Shown piece by piece: positions 42,092-50,758 of a stretch of 64,000 nucleotides of DNA; positions within the stretch are counted from its first letter, which is position 1; every line of letters begins with the position of its first letter. The position numbers were made by a program, and so were the translations under genes. Origin of the DNA: Ruegeria sp. TM1040 (GTDB lineage: Bacteria > Pseudomonadota > Alphaproteobacteria > Rhodobacterales > Rhodobacteraceae); assembly GCF_000014065.1 (NCBI RefSeq), contig NC_008044.1, positions 2,813,501 to 2,877,500 on the forward strand, given 5' to 3'. Below the pieces are notes generated by a model. That model was not told the origin of the DNA and made no database searches. It was given only the letters and a program-made list of their open reading frames with translations.

Positions 42092-42846
42092 TGACGCCTT
42101 TTCCCTACGAGATCGCAGAGGATCCGCGCCCGCGCCTGGGGCTCATTGCCTTGCAGGTGGATGAAACCATCGAAGAGGATTTTCGGGTAATGTTCCCGCG
42201 CCAGGCTGCGCGGCTACATGTGAGCCGGGTGCCATCGGGGGCAGAGCTCACTCCTGAGACCATCGCCGGGATGGAAGACGATCTGCCGGCGGCTGCCCGC
42301 CTGCTACCGCCCGCGGCGCGCTTTGAGGTCATCGCCTACGGCTGCACGTCGGGAACCGGCCAGATCGGCGTCGAGCGTGTCGCAGAGTTGATCCAGACAG
42401 GCGCCACCACCAAGGCGGTCAGCAATCCGCTGAGCGCTGCTATAGCCGCTTTGAACGCGCTGGGGGTCTCGCGTGTCGGGATCGTCTCGCCCTATATTGA
42501 CGCCGTGGCCGCGCCGATCCGTGCAGCATTTGTTGACGCGGGCCTATCGGTGCCTGATATGCTCGGGTTTGGCGAGGAAGTGGAGGCACGCGTCGCCCGG
42601 ATCGCACCCCGGTCCATTTGCGCTGCGGCCCATGCGCTCGGCGAGCGCAGCACGCTAGATGCGGTGTTTCTCTCCTGCACCAACCTACGCACGCTTGATG
42701 TGATCCCGCTGCTCGAACAGCAACTTGGCCTTCCGGTTCTCAGCTCCAATCAGGTCCTGGCTTGGCACATGGCAGCGTTGGCGGGTCTTGAGCTTGATGA
42801 TCTCGAAGTGCCGGGGCAGCTTGGCAAAAAGGCGGCGCAGCCCTGA
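42088..42846 (+). CDS. Asp/Glu racemase-superfamily protein (EutA/maleate isomerase-like)
   Basis: A 252-residue protein with the two catalytic-type cysteines of the superfamily, in VIAYGCTSGTGQIG (about residue 88) and VFLSCTNLRTLDVI (about residue 202), and the SPYIDAV segment. Members are aspartate/glutamate racemases, maleate cis-trans isomerases, arylmalonate decarboxylases and EutA of hydroxyectoine catabolism. The overall form is closest to the maleate isomerase/EutA group, from memory. The ATG at 42088 overlaps the M24 stop. It is the last gene of the unit and is convergent with a second M24 gene 50 bases on. Confidence 0.78.
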   Translation: MMTPFPYEIAEDPRPRLGLIALQVDETIEEDFRVMFPRQAARLHVSRVPSGAELTPETIAGMEDDLPAAARLLPPAARFEVIAYGCTSGTGQIGVERVAELIQTGATTKAVSNPLSAAIAALNALGVSRVGIVSPYIDAVAAPIRAAFVDAGLSVPDMLGFGEEVEARVARIAPRSICAAAHALGERSTLDAVFLSCTNLRTLDVIPLLEQQLGLPVLSSNQVLAWHMAALAGLELDDLEVPGQLGKKAAQP

Positions 42847-42896
42847 GCCACGCCGCCCTTCTGATGCGTCCCCCGGAGAGGGCCCGGAGAGGGCGT

Positions 42897-44000
42897 TTAG
42901 ACGCGCACCATGTCGCGCGGCATCTCGGAGAAGATCTCCGCGCCGTCTTCGCGCAGGATCACGATCTCCTCGAGGCGGACGCCGAATTTGCCCTCAAGGT
43001 AGATGCCCGGCTCGATCGAGAACACATTGCCTTCGCGCAGGACCACATCGGAGTTCGCAGCGATATAGGGCGGCTCATGGATGTCGATGCCAAGACCATG
43101 ACCGGTGCGATGCAAAAAGCGATCGCCGTAGCCTGCCGCCGCGATCACGTCGCGCGCCGCCTTGTCGATCTCGCTGGCCACAACGCCGGGCTTGGCCACC
43201 GCGAGTGCGGCCTGAACCGCTTTCTCGACGGTCTGAAACACCTCTTCATATTCTTCTTCGGGGGTGCCGAAGTAGCCCGAGCGGGTCATATCCGAGGGGT
43301 AGCCATCGAGACGGCAGCCGGTGTCAATCAGCACCGCAGAATTCCGGGCCAACGGCGTGTCACCCGGGGTGTGATGCGGAAAGGCGCCGGAGGCCCCAAA
43401 ACAGACTGAACAAAACTCCAGCGTCGCGCCGGCGGCAGTATATTCGGATTTGATCAGCTCTACGATCTCGCGTTCCGTCACGCCTTCCTTGAGCGCGGCA
43501 AACGCGGCTTTGACGGCTTTGTCGTTGGTCAGATGCGCGGCCTTGATCGCGTGATATTCGCTGTCGTCCTTCGATGCGCGCAGGAGACTCACGGTGTCAT
43601 CCGCAAAGCGACGGCGCGGTGCTTCGAGCGCGTCCAGCAAGCGCAGGGAGAAATCGGTACGCATGGTTTCATCAAGCACGACGGAGAGGTTCGGGCGCGT
43701 CGCGCCGCAGGCCTTCAGCAGTTCGGCGAGGGCCGCATCCGGGCCTTCATCATCGCGCCAAGGATGGAACGGCAGGTCCGTGTCCTTGCGGGCAGCCGCG
43801 GCATTGAGGGCGGGCATCAGAAAGCCCGCGTAGGACTGGCTCACCAAGAGCATCACCGGGCGCTCGTCACCATGGGGGTGCACGCCGGACAGCCAAACCA
43901 TGTGGCTCGACGGGCCAAGCGCAACAAGATCGGTGCCTGTGAGCTCCATACGGGTGCGCAGAGCGGCAAGGCGGGCGGCGGTCAGCGGAAATTCGGTCAT
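42897..44000 (-). CDS. M24-family Xaa-Pro peptidase-like protein
   Basis: A 367-residue protein with ATG at 44000 preceded by GGAGG. The N-terminal creatinase domain covers about 1-130. The catalytic domain contains FGASGAFPHHTPGD, VLIDTGCRLDGYPSDMTRSG (two Asp ligands), HRTGHGLGIDIHEPP (His) and FSIEPGIYLEG (Glu), a complete M24 metal set. Xaa-Pro aminopeptidase or dipeptidase activity is the most common assignment. It is co-oriented with, and 80 bases downstream of, the binding-protein gene of the second peptide-type ABC system, so it likely cleaves the imported peptide. It differs clearly from the M24 gene at 40928, so the two are not recent duplicates. Confidence 0.88.
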   Translation of the reverse strand: MTEFPLTAARLAALRTRMELTGTDLVALGPSSHMVWLSGVHPHGDERPVMLLVSQSYAGFLMPALNAAAARKDTDLPFHPWRDDEGPDAALAELLKACGATRPNLSVVLDETMRTDFSLRLLDALEAPRRRFADDTVSLLRASKDDSEYHAIKAAHLTNDKAVKAAFAALKEGVTEREIVELIKSEYTAAGATLEFCSVCFGASGAFPHHTPGDTPLARNSAVLIDTGCRLDGYPSDMTRSGYFGTPEEEYEEVFQTVEKAVQAALAVAKPGVVASEIDKAARDVIAAAGYGDRFLHRTGHGLGIDIHEPPYIAANSDVVLREGNVFSIEPGIYLEGKFGVRLEEIVILREDGAEIFSEMPRDMVRV

Positions 44001-44080
44001 CGAGGCCTCCGGAAAAGAGTGGGGAGAGGAAGAGAGAAAAAGCGGGCCGCCACGGATGCAGCGACCCACAGTCGGGGAGA

Positions 44081-45670
44081 TTACTGTTTTTCAACCAGAC
44101 GGTAGAAGACAAAATCCGAGGTGGCGCCGTTCACATAGCCAGAAACGGCCTCGTTCATGGCAACCTGATAGGCGGCCTGGAACATGATCACGATGGGCGA
44201 CTCGGCCTGCACTTCTTTTTGCAGCTCGCGATACATGTTGAGACGGGCCTCGGCGTCGCTCTCGGTCAGAGCCGCCATGGTTTTCTCGTTGAGCGCATCC
44301 GGCACGGCCCATGCATTGCGCCATGTGGTTGTGGCGGCATAGGAGTCGTCTGCGTTGTTGGAGTTATAGGCGAAGGCCTTGGCGTTGGAGTGCGGATCCA
44401 TGAAGTCCGGGCCCCAGTACAGCAGCATCGCCTCATGGCTGCGCTCGCGGTACTTGGTGATGACCTGGCTGCCGGTGCCGGGCAGGATCTCAAAGTTGAT
44501 GCCCGCATCGGCAAAGCTCGCCTGCAACGATTGCGCCATGTCGGTAAAGGGCGCGGCGTTGATCACGTCGAGCGACACGGTGATCGGGGTCTCGATCCCG
44601 GCCTCGGACAGAATGCTCTTGGCTTTTTCCGGGTTATAAGAGAACGGCGTTTCGTCATAGGAACCGGGGAAGCCCTTGGGCCAGAACGCCTGGTGGACTT
44701 CCATCTGACCTTTGATGATGGTCTCGGTCATGCCCTTGTAGTCCACCAGATAGCGCGCGGCTTCCCAAACGGCGGGGGGCGTAAGGCTCTCGGTCTTCTG
44801 GTTGAACGACAGGAAATGCACAGCCGCCTGCGGGTATGTCTCGACCTTGATCTCGCCGCTTTCAAGGGAAGCCACCTGATCGGGTGTCATGTTGCGGGCC
44901 AGATCCACGTCGCCCTGCTCCAGCAAAAGCTGCTGGGTCGCGCTTTCGGCCACATGGCGGATGATCACGCTGTCGATCTTGGGCGCGCCGTTGAAATAGG
45001 TCGGATTGGCCTGCATGCGCACCATCTGACCCGCCGCATAGCGTTGCAGCGTGAAGGGGCCAGAACCGGCGGCATTGGCGTTGAGCCAGGCATTGCCCAT
45101 GTCGCCGTCAACTTCGTTTTCCTGCACCAGCTTGCTGTCGACGATGGAGGCAGGACGTGCCGCCAGGACGTTCAGTACAAACGCCGGAGAGAAGTCGCCG
45201 GCGTATTTCACGGTGACGGTGTTGCCCTCGCCCGTGACCATTTCGCCGATGTTATCTGCCGTCCAGCCCAGTTGAGTCAGGATGAACGCCGGGGTCAGGT
45301 TCAGCTTCACCACGCGGGAGAAGGAATAGACCACATCTTCTGCGGTCACGGGATTGCCAGAGGCAAAGGTCGCCCCATCGCGCAGGGTGAAAGTGATGGT
45401 CTTGGCATCCGCATCGGTGACCCATTCCGAGGCCAGACCTGCGGCCAGAACGGTGGTGTCTTCGGCATCGTATTGCACCAGACGGTCATAGAGGTTGGTC
45501 ACGAGCTCGCCGGAGGTGAACTCATAGGCCTGCGCCGGGTCGATGGCGACGACATCGTCGATGTTCTGTGCAACCACGAGCACGCCTTCGGGCGTATCAG
45601 CCAGTACGGCAGGGGCTGCAAGCGGCAGCATCAAGGCGCTGGCGAGCAGAGTTGTCTTCAGGTGTTTCAC
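44081..45670 (-). CDS. Periplasmic substrate-binding protein of second peptide-type ABC system
   Basis: A 529-residue SBP family 5 protein. GTG at 45670 is preferred: AAGGAG lies seven bases upstream and the resulting N-terminus (VKHLKTTLLASALMLPLAA, PAVLA cleavage) is a clean Sec signal. Family motifs include VLVVAQNIDDVVAIDPAQAYE and FTLRDGATFASGNPVTAEDV. It is homologous to but clearly distinct from the binding protein at 11647-13233. It lies between the XRE-cupin regulator and the M24 peptidase on the same strand. The matching permeases and ATPases read in the other direction from 46577. Confidence 0.92.
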   Translation of the reverse strand: MKHLKTTLLASALMLPLAAPAVLADTPEGVLVVAQNIDDVVAIDPAQAYEFTSGELVTNLYDRLVQYDAEDTTVLAAGLASEWVTDADAKTITFTLRDGATFASGNPVTAEDVVYSFSRVVKLNLTPAFILTQLGWTADNIGEMVTGEGNTVTVKYAGDFSPAFVLNVLAARPASIVDSKLVQENEVDGDMGNAWLNANAAGSGPFTLQRYAAGQMVRMQANPTYFNGAPKIDSVIIRHVAESATQQLLLEQGDVDLARNMTPDQVASLESGEIKVETYPQAAVHFLSFNQKTESLTPPAVWEAARYLVDYKGMTETIIKGQMEVHQAFWPKGFPGSYDETPFSYNPEKAKSILSEAGIETPITVSLDVINAAPFTDMAQSLQASFADAGINFEILPGTGSQVITKYRERSHEAMLLYWGPDFMDPHSNAKAFAYNSNNADDSYAATTTWRNAWAVPDALNEKTMAALTESDAEARLNMYRELQKEVQAESPIVIMFQAAYQVAMNEAVSGYVNGATSDFVFYRLVEKQ

Positions 45671-45715
45671 AAGAGGTCTCCTTGTTGGAAAAAACGTCAA
45701 TTGGGCTGTCGCGGC

Positions 45716-46330
45716 TTACGTGCTCTGCTTGTGGGACAGCTCCGGAAGCTCGATGGCGCCTTTGCGGTTGAGAACGGTCAGAGTCCCGGTCCAGAGGATT
45801 CGGGCGTTCTGATCGGTCGGATTGCTCCAGGCATGGGGGGTGTCGCCGCTGTAATGCAGACTGTCGCCCGGCATCATGGAAAAGGTCTGCCCGCCAAGGG
45901 TCTGCTGGATTTCACCCTCGAGGATAAAGATGATCTCCTCCCCTTCGTGATGTACCGTTTCAGACACATAACCGGGCGGAATGTGCAGGATGTAAGCGGA
46001 CATCTCGGACCCCGGAAAATCCGCGCCCAGTGCCTCGTAGCGCAGCGAGGAATCATCTAGGGCAAAGAGCGGGCGGCTACCGGACCGTGTCAGCCCATCC
46101 GAGGGTTTGGAGGCCGAGATGAAGTAATCCAGCCCCACATCCAGCGCCGCAGAAATCTGCGCCAATGTCCCAAGCGAGGGGGTCGCATTGTCGCGCTCCA
46201 CCTGACTCAGATAGCCGACCGAAACACCGGACCGATCCGAGAGCGCCTGCAAGGTCAGCTTCAGCTGCTTGCGACGCTTGCGGATCGCGGGACCGACATT
46301 GGGCTCTGTTGATGGCTTCTCACGCTGCAT
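45716..46330 (-). CDS. XRE-family regulator with C-terminal cupin
   Basis: A 204-residue regulator. The helix-turn-helix is at about residues 14-70 (IRKRRKQLKLTLQALSDRSG, GYLSQVERDNATPSLGTLAQIS) and the cupin_2 sensor at about 120-190 (HHEGEEIIFILEGE, MMPGDSLHYSGDTPHAW). Proteins of this design, such as PuuR, commonly repress amine or amino-acid catabolism genes. It is divergent from the transporter permease operon and upstream of the binding protein and M24 genes. Two adjacent A-tract palindromes in the gap are likely its operators. ATG at 46330 is chosen; a GTG six bases upstream is possible. Confidence 0.9.
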   Translation of the reverse strand: MQREKPSTEPNVGPAIRKRRKQLKLTLQALSDRSGVSVGYLSQVERDNATPSLGTLAQISAALDVGLDYFISASKPSDGLTRSGSRPLFALDDSSLRYEALGADFPGSEMSAYILHIPPGYVSETVHHEGEEIIFILEGEIQQTLGGQTFSMMPGDSLHYSGDTPHAWSNPTDQNARILWTGTLTVLNRKGAIELPELSHKQST

Positions 46331-46414
46331 GGTCACTCTTCACATAAGGGGCGGACCCGCTGCGCCACTGGCACCAGTTCGGGTCACCCGGCTGGATGTT
46401 CTTCGTGCAGGCTA

Positions 46415-46448
46415 CAAAAAAAATTTTTGTCAGGCAAAAATTTTTTTG
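46415..46448. promoter_or_regulatory. Twin A-tract palindromes, putative XRE-cupin operator
   Basis: CAAAAAAAATTTTTG (46415-46429) and CAAAAATTTTTTTG (46435-46448) are two near-symmetric A/T tracts with centres 17 bases apart in otherwise GC-rich DNA. They lie 85 bases before the XRE-cupin gene and about 130 bases before the permease start, so one regulator bound there could control both directions. Confidence 0.55.
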
Positions 46449-46576
46449 CACATTTCGAAAATTGTTTTATGCCTGAGACACCAACCACCGCGTCCGACGC
46501 CGCTTTGACGCAGAGTTTTCATAATGCCAGATCTCCGGCGCGCCGGGGATTTGAGAGGAAAAAGGGGACAAGACCC

Positions 46577-47620
46577 TTGAGCACAGCCGCGCCTTCACAC
46601 GCCGGGCTGAGAAAGACCGCCAGCGCTTTTGGCGGCTTTGTCATCGTCACTTTCCTGACTTTTGTCGGATTGATGGCGATCACTTTCTTCATCGGCCGCG
46701 TGATCCCGATTGACCCGGTTCTGGCCGTGGTCGGAGATCGCGCCACGCAAGAACAATACGACGCCGCCCGCATCGCCATGGGGTTGGATCAGCCACTGGT
46801 GGTACAGTTCATCACCTATGTGGGCGATGTGTTTCAGGGCGACCTTGGCCATTCCGTTTCCACCAACCGCCCCGTCGCAGAGGATCTGGCCCGTGTCTTC
46901 CCCGCGACGCTCGAGATGGCGACACTTGGGATCATCATCGGCGTCGGCATGGGCGTTCCGCTGGGTGTCTGGGCCGCTGCAAGGCAAGGCACATGGGTGG
47001 ATCAGTTGATCCGCGTCTTTGCACTGCTGGGTTACTCTGTTCCTGCCTTCTGGCTTGGTCTTGTGGGGCTGGTCGTATTTTACGCGGGCCTTGGCTGGGT
47101 CGGCGGTCCAGGGCGTGTCGACATTTTCTACGAGGGGCTGGTGGAACCGCGCACAGGCCTCTTGCTGGTTGATTCCCTGATCGTGGGCGACTGGGAGGTG
47201 TTCTGGAGCGCGCTCGACCACCTGATCCTGCCTGCCACCATCCTTGGGTTCTTCTCGCTGGCCTATATCGCGCGCATGACCCGCAGCTTCATGCTGGATC
47301 AGCTCGGGCAGGAATATATCACCACCGCCCGCGTCAAAGGCGTGTCGGAATGGCGGGTGATCTGGACCCACGGCTTTCGTCCGATCCGGGTGCCACTGAT
47401 CACGGTGATCGGCCTCTCTTATGCCGCCTTGCTCGAAGGCTCGGTGATGATCGAGACGGTCTTTAGCTGGCCAGGCATCGGCAACTATCTGACCGTGGCA
47501 CTGCTCAACGCCGATATGAATGCCGTCCTTGGCGCAACCTTAGTGATCGGGTCGGTCTTCATTCTCATCAACAAGCTGTCGGATGTGCTCTACCGCATTC
47601 TCGACCCGCGCAGCCGATAG
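46577..47620 (+). CDS. Peptide-type ABC transporter permease (DppB-like)
   Basis: A 347-residue permease from a TTG at 46577, with AAAGGGG upstream; an ATG at 46469 would add 36 non-conserved residues and lacks a ribosome site, so the start is uncertain. Features are an N-terminal helix with FIGRVIPIDPVLAVVGD, GLDQPLVVQFITYVGDVFQGDLG, and the EAA loop near TARVKGVSEWRVIWTHGFRPIR. It forms the channel with the DppC-like protein encoded 10 bases downstream. First gene of the rightward transporter operon. Confidence 0.88.
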   Translation: MSTAAPSHAGLRKTASAFGGFVIVTFLTFVGLMAITFFIGRVIPIDPVLAVVGDRATQEQYDAARIAMGLDQPLVVQFITYVGDVFQGDLGHSVSTNRPVAEDLARVFPATLEMATLGIIIGVGMGVPLGVWAAARQGTWVDQLIRVFALLGYSVPAFWLGLVGLVVFYAGLGWVGGPGRVDIFYEGLVEPRTGLLLVDSLIVGDWEVFWSALDHLILPATILGFFSLAYIARMTRSFMLDQLGQEYITTARVKGVSEWRVIWTHGFRPIRVPLITVIGLSYAALLEGSVMIETVFSWPGIGNYLTVALLNADMNAVLGATLVIGSVFILINKLSDVLYRILDPRSR

Positions 47621-47629
47621 GAGGGTGCC

Positions 47630-48535
47630 ATGACAACGATGACAAACTGGCTGCTCGACGACTCCCCCAGCTCCCGCCTGCAGGCCTCCTTGGGTCACAG
47701 CTACCGTGTGACACGGATGCTGATGCGCAATCCTCTTGCCGTGGTGGGCGCCGTGATTCTGCTGGTGCTGATCCTGGCGGCCATCTTTGCGCCGTGGATC
47801 GCACCGCATAGTCCGCTGGGCCAAAACCTCGGTCAGCGCCTGCTGCCGCCTTCGGCAGAGCATTGGATGGGCACCGATGAGCTGGGCCGCGACATTTTTA
47901 GCCGCGTCATCTATGGCGCACGCATCACCTTGCTGATCGTGGCACTGGTGGCAGTAATCTCGGCCCCGCTTGGGCTGCTCATCGGAGCGGTGTCCGGCTA
48001 TTTCGGCGGCTGGACGGACAAGATCATCATGGGCGTGACGGATGTGTTCCTGTCGATGCCCAAGCTGATCCTCGCGCTTGCCTTTGTCGCAGCACTCGGG
48101 CCGGGGATTGAGAACGCGATTATCGCCATCGCCATCACATCCTGGCCCGCCTATGCCCGGATCGCGCGCGCCGAGACACTGACCTTCCGCAACTCGGAAT
48201 TCATCTCGGCCATGCGTTTGCTGGGGGCGTCGCACACGCGGATCATCACACGCCATGTGCTGCCGCTGTGTACCTCGTCGATGATCGTGCGGGTGACGCT
48301 GGATATGGCGGGGATCATCCTGACCGCAGCCGGTTTGGGCTTTCTGGGGCTTGGCGCACAGCCGCCGCTGCCCGAATGGGGTGCGATGATCTCGCGCGGT
48401 CGGGCCTTTATCCTCGATCAGTGGTGGGTCGCCACCATGCCCGGCTTTGCCATCATCATCGTCTCGCTCGGTTTCTGTTTCCTCGGTGACGGCCTGCGCG
48501 ATGTGCTGGACCCCAAACAGGGAGGCAAATCATGA
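47630..48535 (+). CDS. Peptide-type ABC transporter permease (DppC-like)
   Basis: A 301-residue inner-membrane permease with the family motifs GTDELGRDIFSRVIYGARI, FGGWTDKIIMGVTDVFLSMP and the EAA loop SAMRLLGASHTRIITRHVLP. Predicted to have five to six membrane helices. Its stop overlaps the ATPase start (ATGA). In contrast to the first peptide system in this window, the permease and ATPase are separate genes here. Confidence 0.92.
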   Translation: MTTMTNWLLDDSPSSRLQASLGHSYRVTRMLMRNPLAVVGAVILLVLILAAIFAPWIAPHSPLGQNLGQRLLPPSAEHWMGTDELGRDIFSRVIYGARITLLIVALVAVISAPLGLLIGAVSGYFGGWTDKIIMGVTDVFLSMPKLILALAFVAALGPGIENAIIAIAITSWPAYARIARAETLTFRNSEFISAMRLLGASHTRIITRHVLPLCTSSMIVRVTLDMAGIILTAAGLGFLGLGAQPPLPEWGAMISRGRAFILDQWWVATMPGFAIIIVSLGFCFLGDGLRDVLDPKQGGKS

Positions 48536-49371
48536 GCGATATGCCACTTTTGGAACTGGAAAACCTGCGCGTGAGCTTCCCCACGCCGCAAGGGCGCGTC
48601 GAGGTGGTCAAAGGCCTGTCCTTCACCTTGGGCCGCGAACGGCTCGGCATCGTCGGCGAAAGCGGGTCGGGCAAATCCATGACCGGCCGCGCGATCCTGC
48701 GCTTGGTGCGAAAGCCGGGACGCCAGCGGGCTGATCGCATGATCTTTGACGGCATCGACCTGCAAAAGCTATCGGAAGGCAAGATGCGAGACCTGCGTGG
48801 CGCGCGGATCTCGATGATCATGCAGGACCCGAAATTCTCGCTCAATCCAGTGATGACCATCGGCGCACAGATCGCCGAGGCGCTCAAGACCCACGAAAGC
48901 CTGGCCCGCAGCGAGGTCAAATCTCGCGTGCTGGAGATGCTGCATTCCGTGCGCATCAACGATCCCGAACGGGTGGTGAACCTCTACCCGCATGAGGTCT
49001 CGGGTGGTATGGGCCAGCGCATCATGATCGCCATGATGCTGATCCCGCGCCCGGATCTGCTGATCGCGGATGAGCCGACCTCGGCGCTGGATGTCTCGGT
49101 GCAGGCGCAGGTTCTGGACCTCATCGACGAGCTGGTGCGCGACAAGGGCATGGGGCTGATCCTGATCTCGCATGACCTCAATCTGGTGGCGCGCTATTGC
49201 GACCGCATCCTCGTGATGCACGCGGGCGAAGTGGTCGAAAGCTGCGCTGCAGAGGACCTGCACAAAGCGACGCATCCCTATACCCAAGGCCTGCTGGCGG
49301 CGGTGCCTCGGATAGAAGAAACGCGCGAGGAACTCCCCGTCCTCGACCGCAGCGCATGGAGCGGCACATGA
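48532..49371 (+). CDS. Peptide-type ABC transporter ATP-binding protein (DppD-like)
   Basis: A 279-residue ATPase with Walker A GESGSGKS, signature VSGGMGQRIMIAMML, Walker B LLIADEPTSALD and switch ISHDLNLVARYC. It ends soon after HPYTQGLLAAVP and lacks the long Cys-rich oligopeptide tail seen in the first system, so it is shorter than typical DppD. ATGA overlaps join it to the genes on both sides. It would pair with the following ATPase. Confidence 0.92.
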   Translation: MSDMPLLELENLRVSFPTPQGRVEVVKGLSFTLGRERLGIVGESGSGKSMTGRAILRLVRKPGRQRADRMIFDGIDLQKLSEGKMRDLRGARISMIMQDPKFSLNPVMTIGAQIAEALKTHESLARSEVKSRVLEMLHSVRINDPERVVNLYPHEVSGGMGQRIMIAMMLIPRPDLLIADEPTSALDVSVQAQVLDLIDELVRDKGMGLILISHDLNLVARYCDRILVMHAGEVVESCAAEDLHKATHPYTQGLLAAVPRIEETREELPVLDRSAWSGT

Positions 49372-50117
49372 GCGCGATCATTTTGAAAAACCTCGATATC
49401 TCCTATGGCCACACCAAGGTGGTTGAGGGCGTGAATATCGAGGTCGCCGAGGGTGAAAGCTTTGCTCTGGTCGGTGAAAGCGGCTCTGGCAAGTCCACGA
49501 TCCTGAAGGCCATCGCAGGCCTCGCGCCCGACTGGAGTGGCGAGATTTCGGTGCTGGGACAGCCCCGCGGTCGCGCTGTGGATCAAGGTTTTGCCACCCG
49601 CTGTCAGATGGTGTTTCAAGACCCTTACGGGTCACTACATCCGCGCAAATCCGTGGACACGGTGCTGAGCGAGCCACTCAAGATCCATGGGCTGGGCAAT
49701 CGTGATACCCGCGTGATCGAGATGCTCGCCGCCGTGGGCCTCGACCAGCGGTTCCGCTTTCGCTACCCTCATCAGCTTTCGGGCGGGCAACGCCAGCGGG
49801 TCGCCATTGCGCGCGCCCTGATGCTCGAGCCCAAGGTAATGCTCCTTGATGAGCCCACATCAGCGCTGGATGTCTCGGTACAGGCGGAAATCCTGAACCT
49901 TTTGAAAAAACTACGCCGCGAGCAGGGGCTGACCTATCTGATGGTCACCCACAACCTGCCTGTCGTGAGCTTCATGTGCGACCGCATGGCTGTGATGAAC
50001 AAGGGCCGCATCGTCGAGATCGCGCCCGCAACCGCGCTCCACGATGGCAGTTTCACCGACCCCTATACGCAATCCCTTTACGCCGCATCTGGCGGCAATC
50101 CAGACCGCAAGGACTAA
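49368..50117 (+). CDS. Peptide-type ABC transporter ATP-binding protein (DppF-like)
   Basis: A 249-residue ATPase with Walker [11 protein letters not shown], signature LSGGQRQRVAIARALML, Walker B VMLLDEPTSALD and switch VTHNLPVVSFMCD (Asn after the His, still a His switch). The ATG at 49368 overlaps the previous stop; another ATG 12 bases earlier is possible. Like its partner it lacks the Cys-rich tail. Completes a B-C-D-F set whose binding protein is on the opposite strand. Confidence 0.92.
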   Translation: MSAIILKNLDISYGHTKVVEGVNIEVAEGESFALVGESGSGKSTILKAIAGLAPDWSGEISVLGQPRGRAVDQGFATRCQMVFQDPYGSLHPRKSVDTVLSEPLKIHGLGNRDTRVIEMLAAVGLDQRFRFRYPHQLSGGQRQRVAIARALMLEPKVMLLDEPTSALDVSVQAEILNLLKKLRREQGLTYLMVTHNLPVVSFMCDRMAVMNKGRIVEIAPATALHDGSFTDPYTQSLYAASGGNPDRKD

Positions 50118-50120
50118 GAC

Positions 50121-50609
50121 ATGACGGACACTCACACAGCGCGCCTGAGTTTTGAAAAAGCGCTGTCGGACGCCACCACCCAAGATCAGGCCTATGATGC
50201 GCTTTGTGCGCTGACCAAGGCCACCGTGGGCGCAAAGCTGTTTACGGTAATGACCGCCGATATGGACGCCATGCTTGCACGGCGGGTCTATACAGATGAC
50301 GCGGAGAACTATCCGACGACCGGGACCAAAGAAATCGAGATGAACCGCTGGTTCGAGCAGGTTCATGGCCGTCACGAGACCTTTGTGTCCAACACATTGG
50401 CCGACATCGACACCGTCTTTCCCGATGCGGAGCTGATCGGCAAGCTCGGCTGCGGGTCGGTCATAAACCTGCCGGTGATCCTTGGCGGCAAGATGGTGGC
50501 CACGATCAACATCCTGCACGAAGAGGGCTATTACACCCCCGAGCGCGTCGCACTGGCACAAGAGGTCCTGACCCTTCCAGCAATGGCCGTGCTTGCGCTC
50601 GCCGCCTGA
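50121..50609 (+). CDS. Small GAF-domain protein
   Basis: A 162-residue protein that is essentially one GAF domain: VGAKLFTVMTADMDAML, ARRVYTDDAENYPTTGTKE, a central helix, VINLPVILGGKMVATINILHE and the closing helix. GAF domains bind small molecules, nucleotides or haem. It starts four bases after the ATPase gene, so it is part of the transporter operon, which suggests sensing or binding of the imported compound or a metabolite. No output domain is attached. Stand-alone GAF proteins of this kind lack a known role in peptide uptake. Confidence 0.8.
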   Translation: MTDTHTARLSFEKALSDATTQDQAYDALCALTKATVGAKLFTVMTADMDAMLARRVYTDDAENYPTTGTKEIEMNRWFEQVHGRHETFVSNTLADIDTVFPDAELIGKLGCGSVINLPVILGGKMVATINILHEEGYYTPERVALAQEVLTLPAMAVLALAA

Positions 50610-50682
50610 AAAGACACCCGCGTATCCCGGACAAGGTGCCGGGACACGCTTCTATTGTGACAGTCTTCCTTGCCCGCAGTCC

Positions 50683-50711
50683 TTGAATTAAGGCCCTGAA
50701 GAACCTTATAT
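50683..50711 (+). promoter_or_regulatory. Candidate housekeeping promoter for the DUF1328-dps unit
   Basis: TTGAAT (50683-50688) is followed after 17 bases by TTATAT (50706-50711), a fair match to a sigma-70 promoter in the 229-base gap after the GAF gene. It lies upstream of the EcfG-type promoter, so the unit may have basal and stress-driven transcription. Confidence 0.4.
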
Positions 50712-50758
50712 TTTCACACAGGGCGCATGCCGTTCCTGGTGCGGGCCTGAAATTCCGG

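Noticed and set aside
42874-42896. A repeated CCGGAGAGGGC in the gap between two convergent genes
   Set aside because: Two adjacent copies only, in a short spacer, with no symmetry or T-run; likely chance duplication.
50622-50647. A terminator after the GAF gene
   Set aside because: The TCCCGG/CCGGGA stem is only six pairs before a mismatch and has no T-run on either strand.
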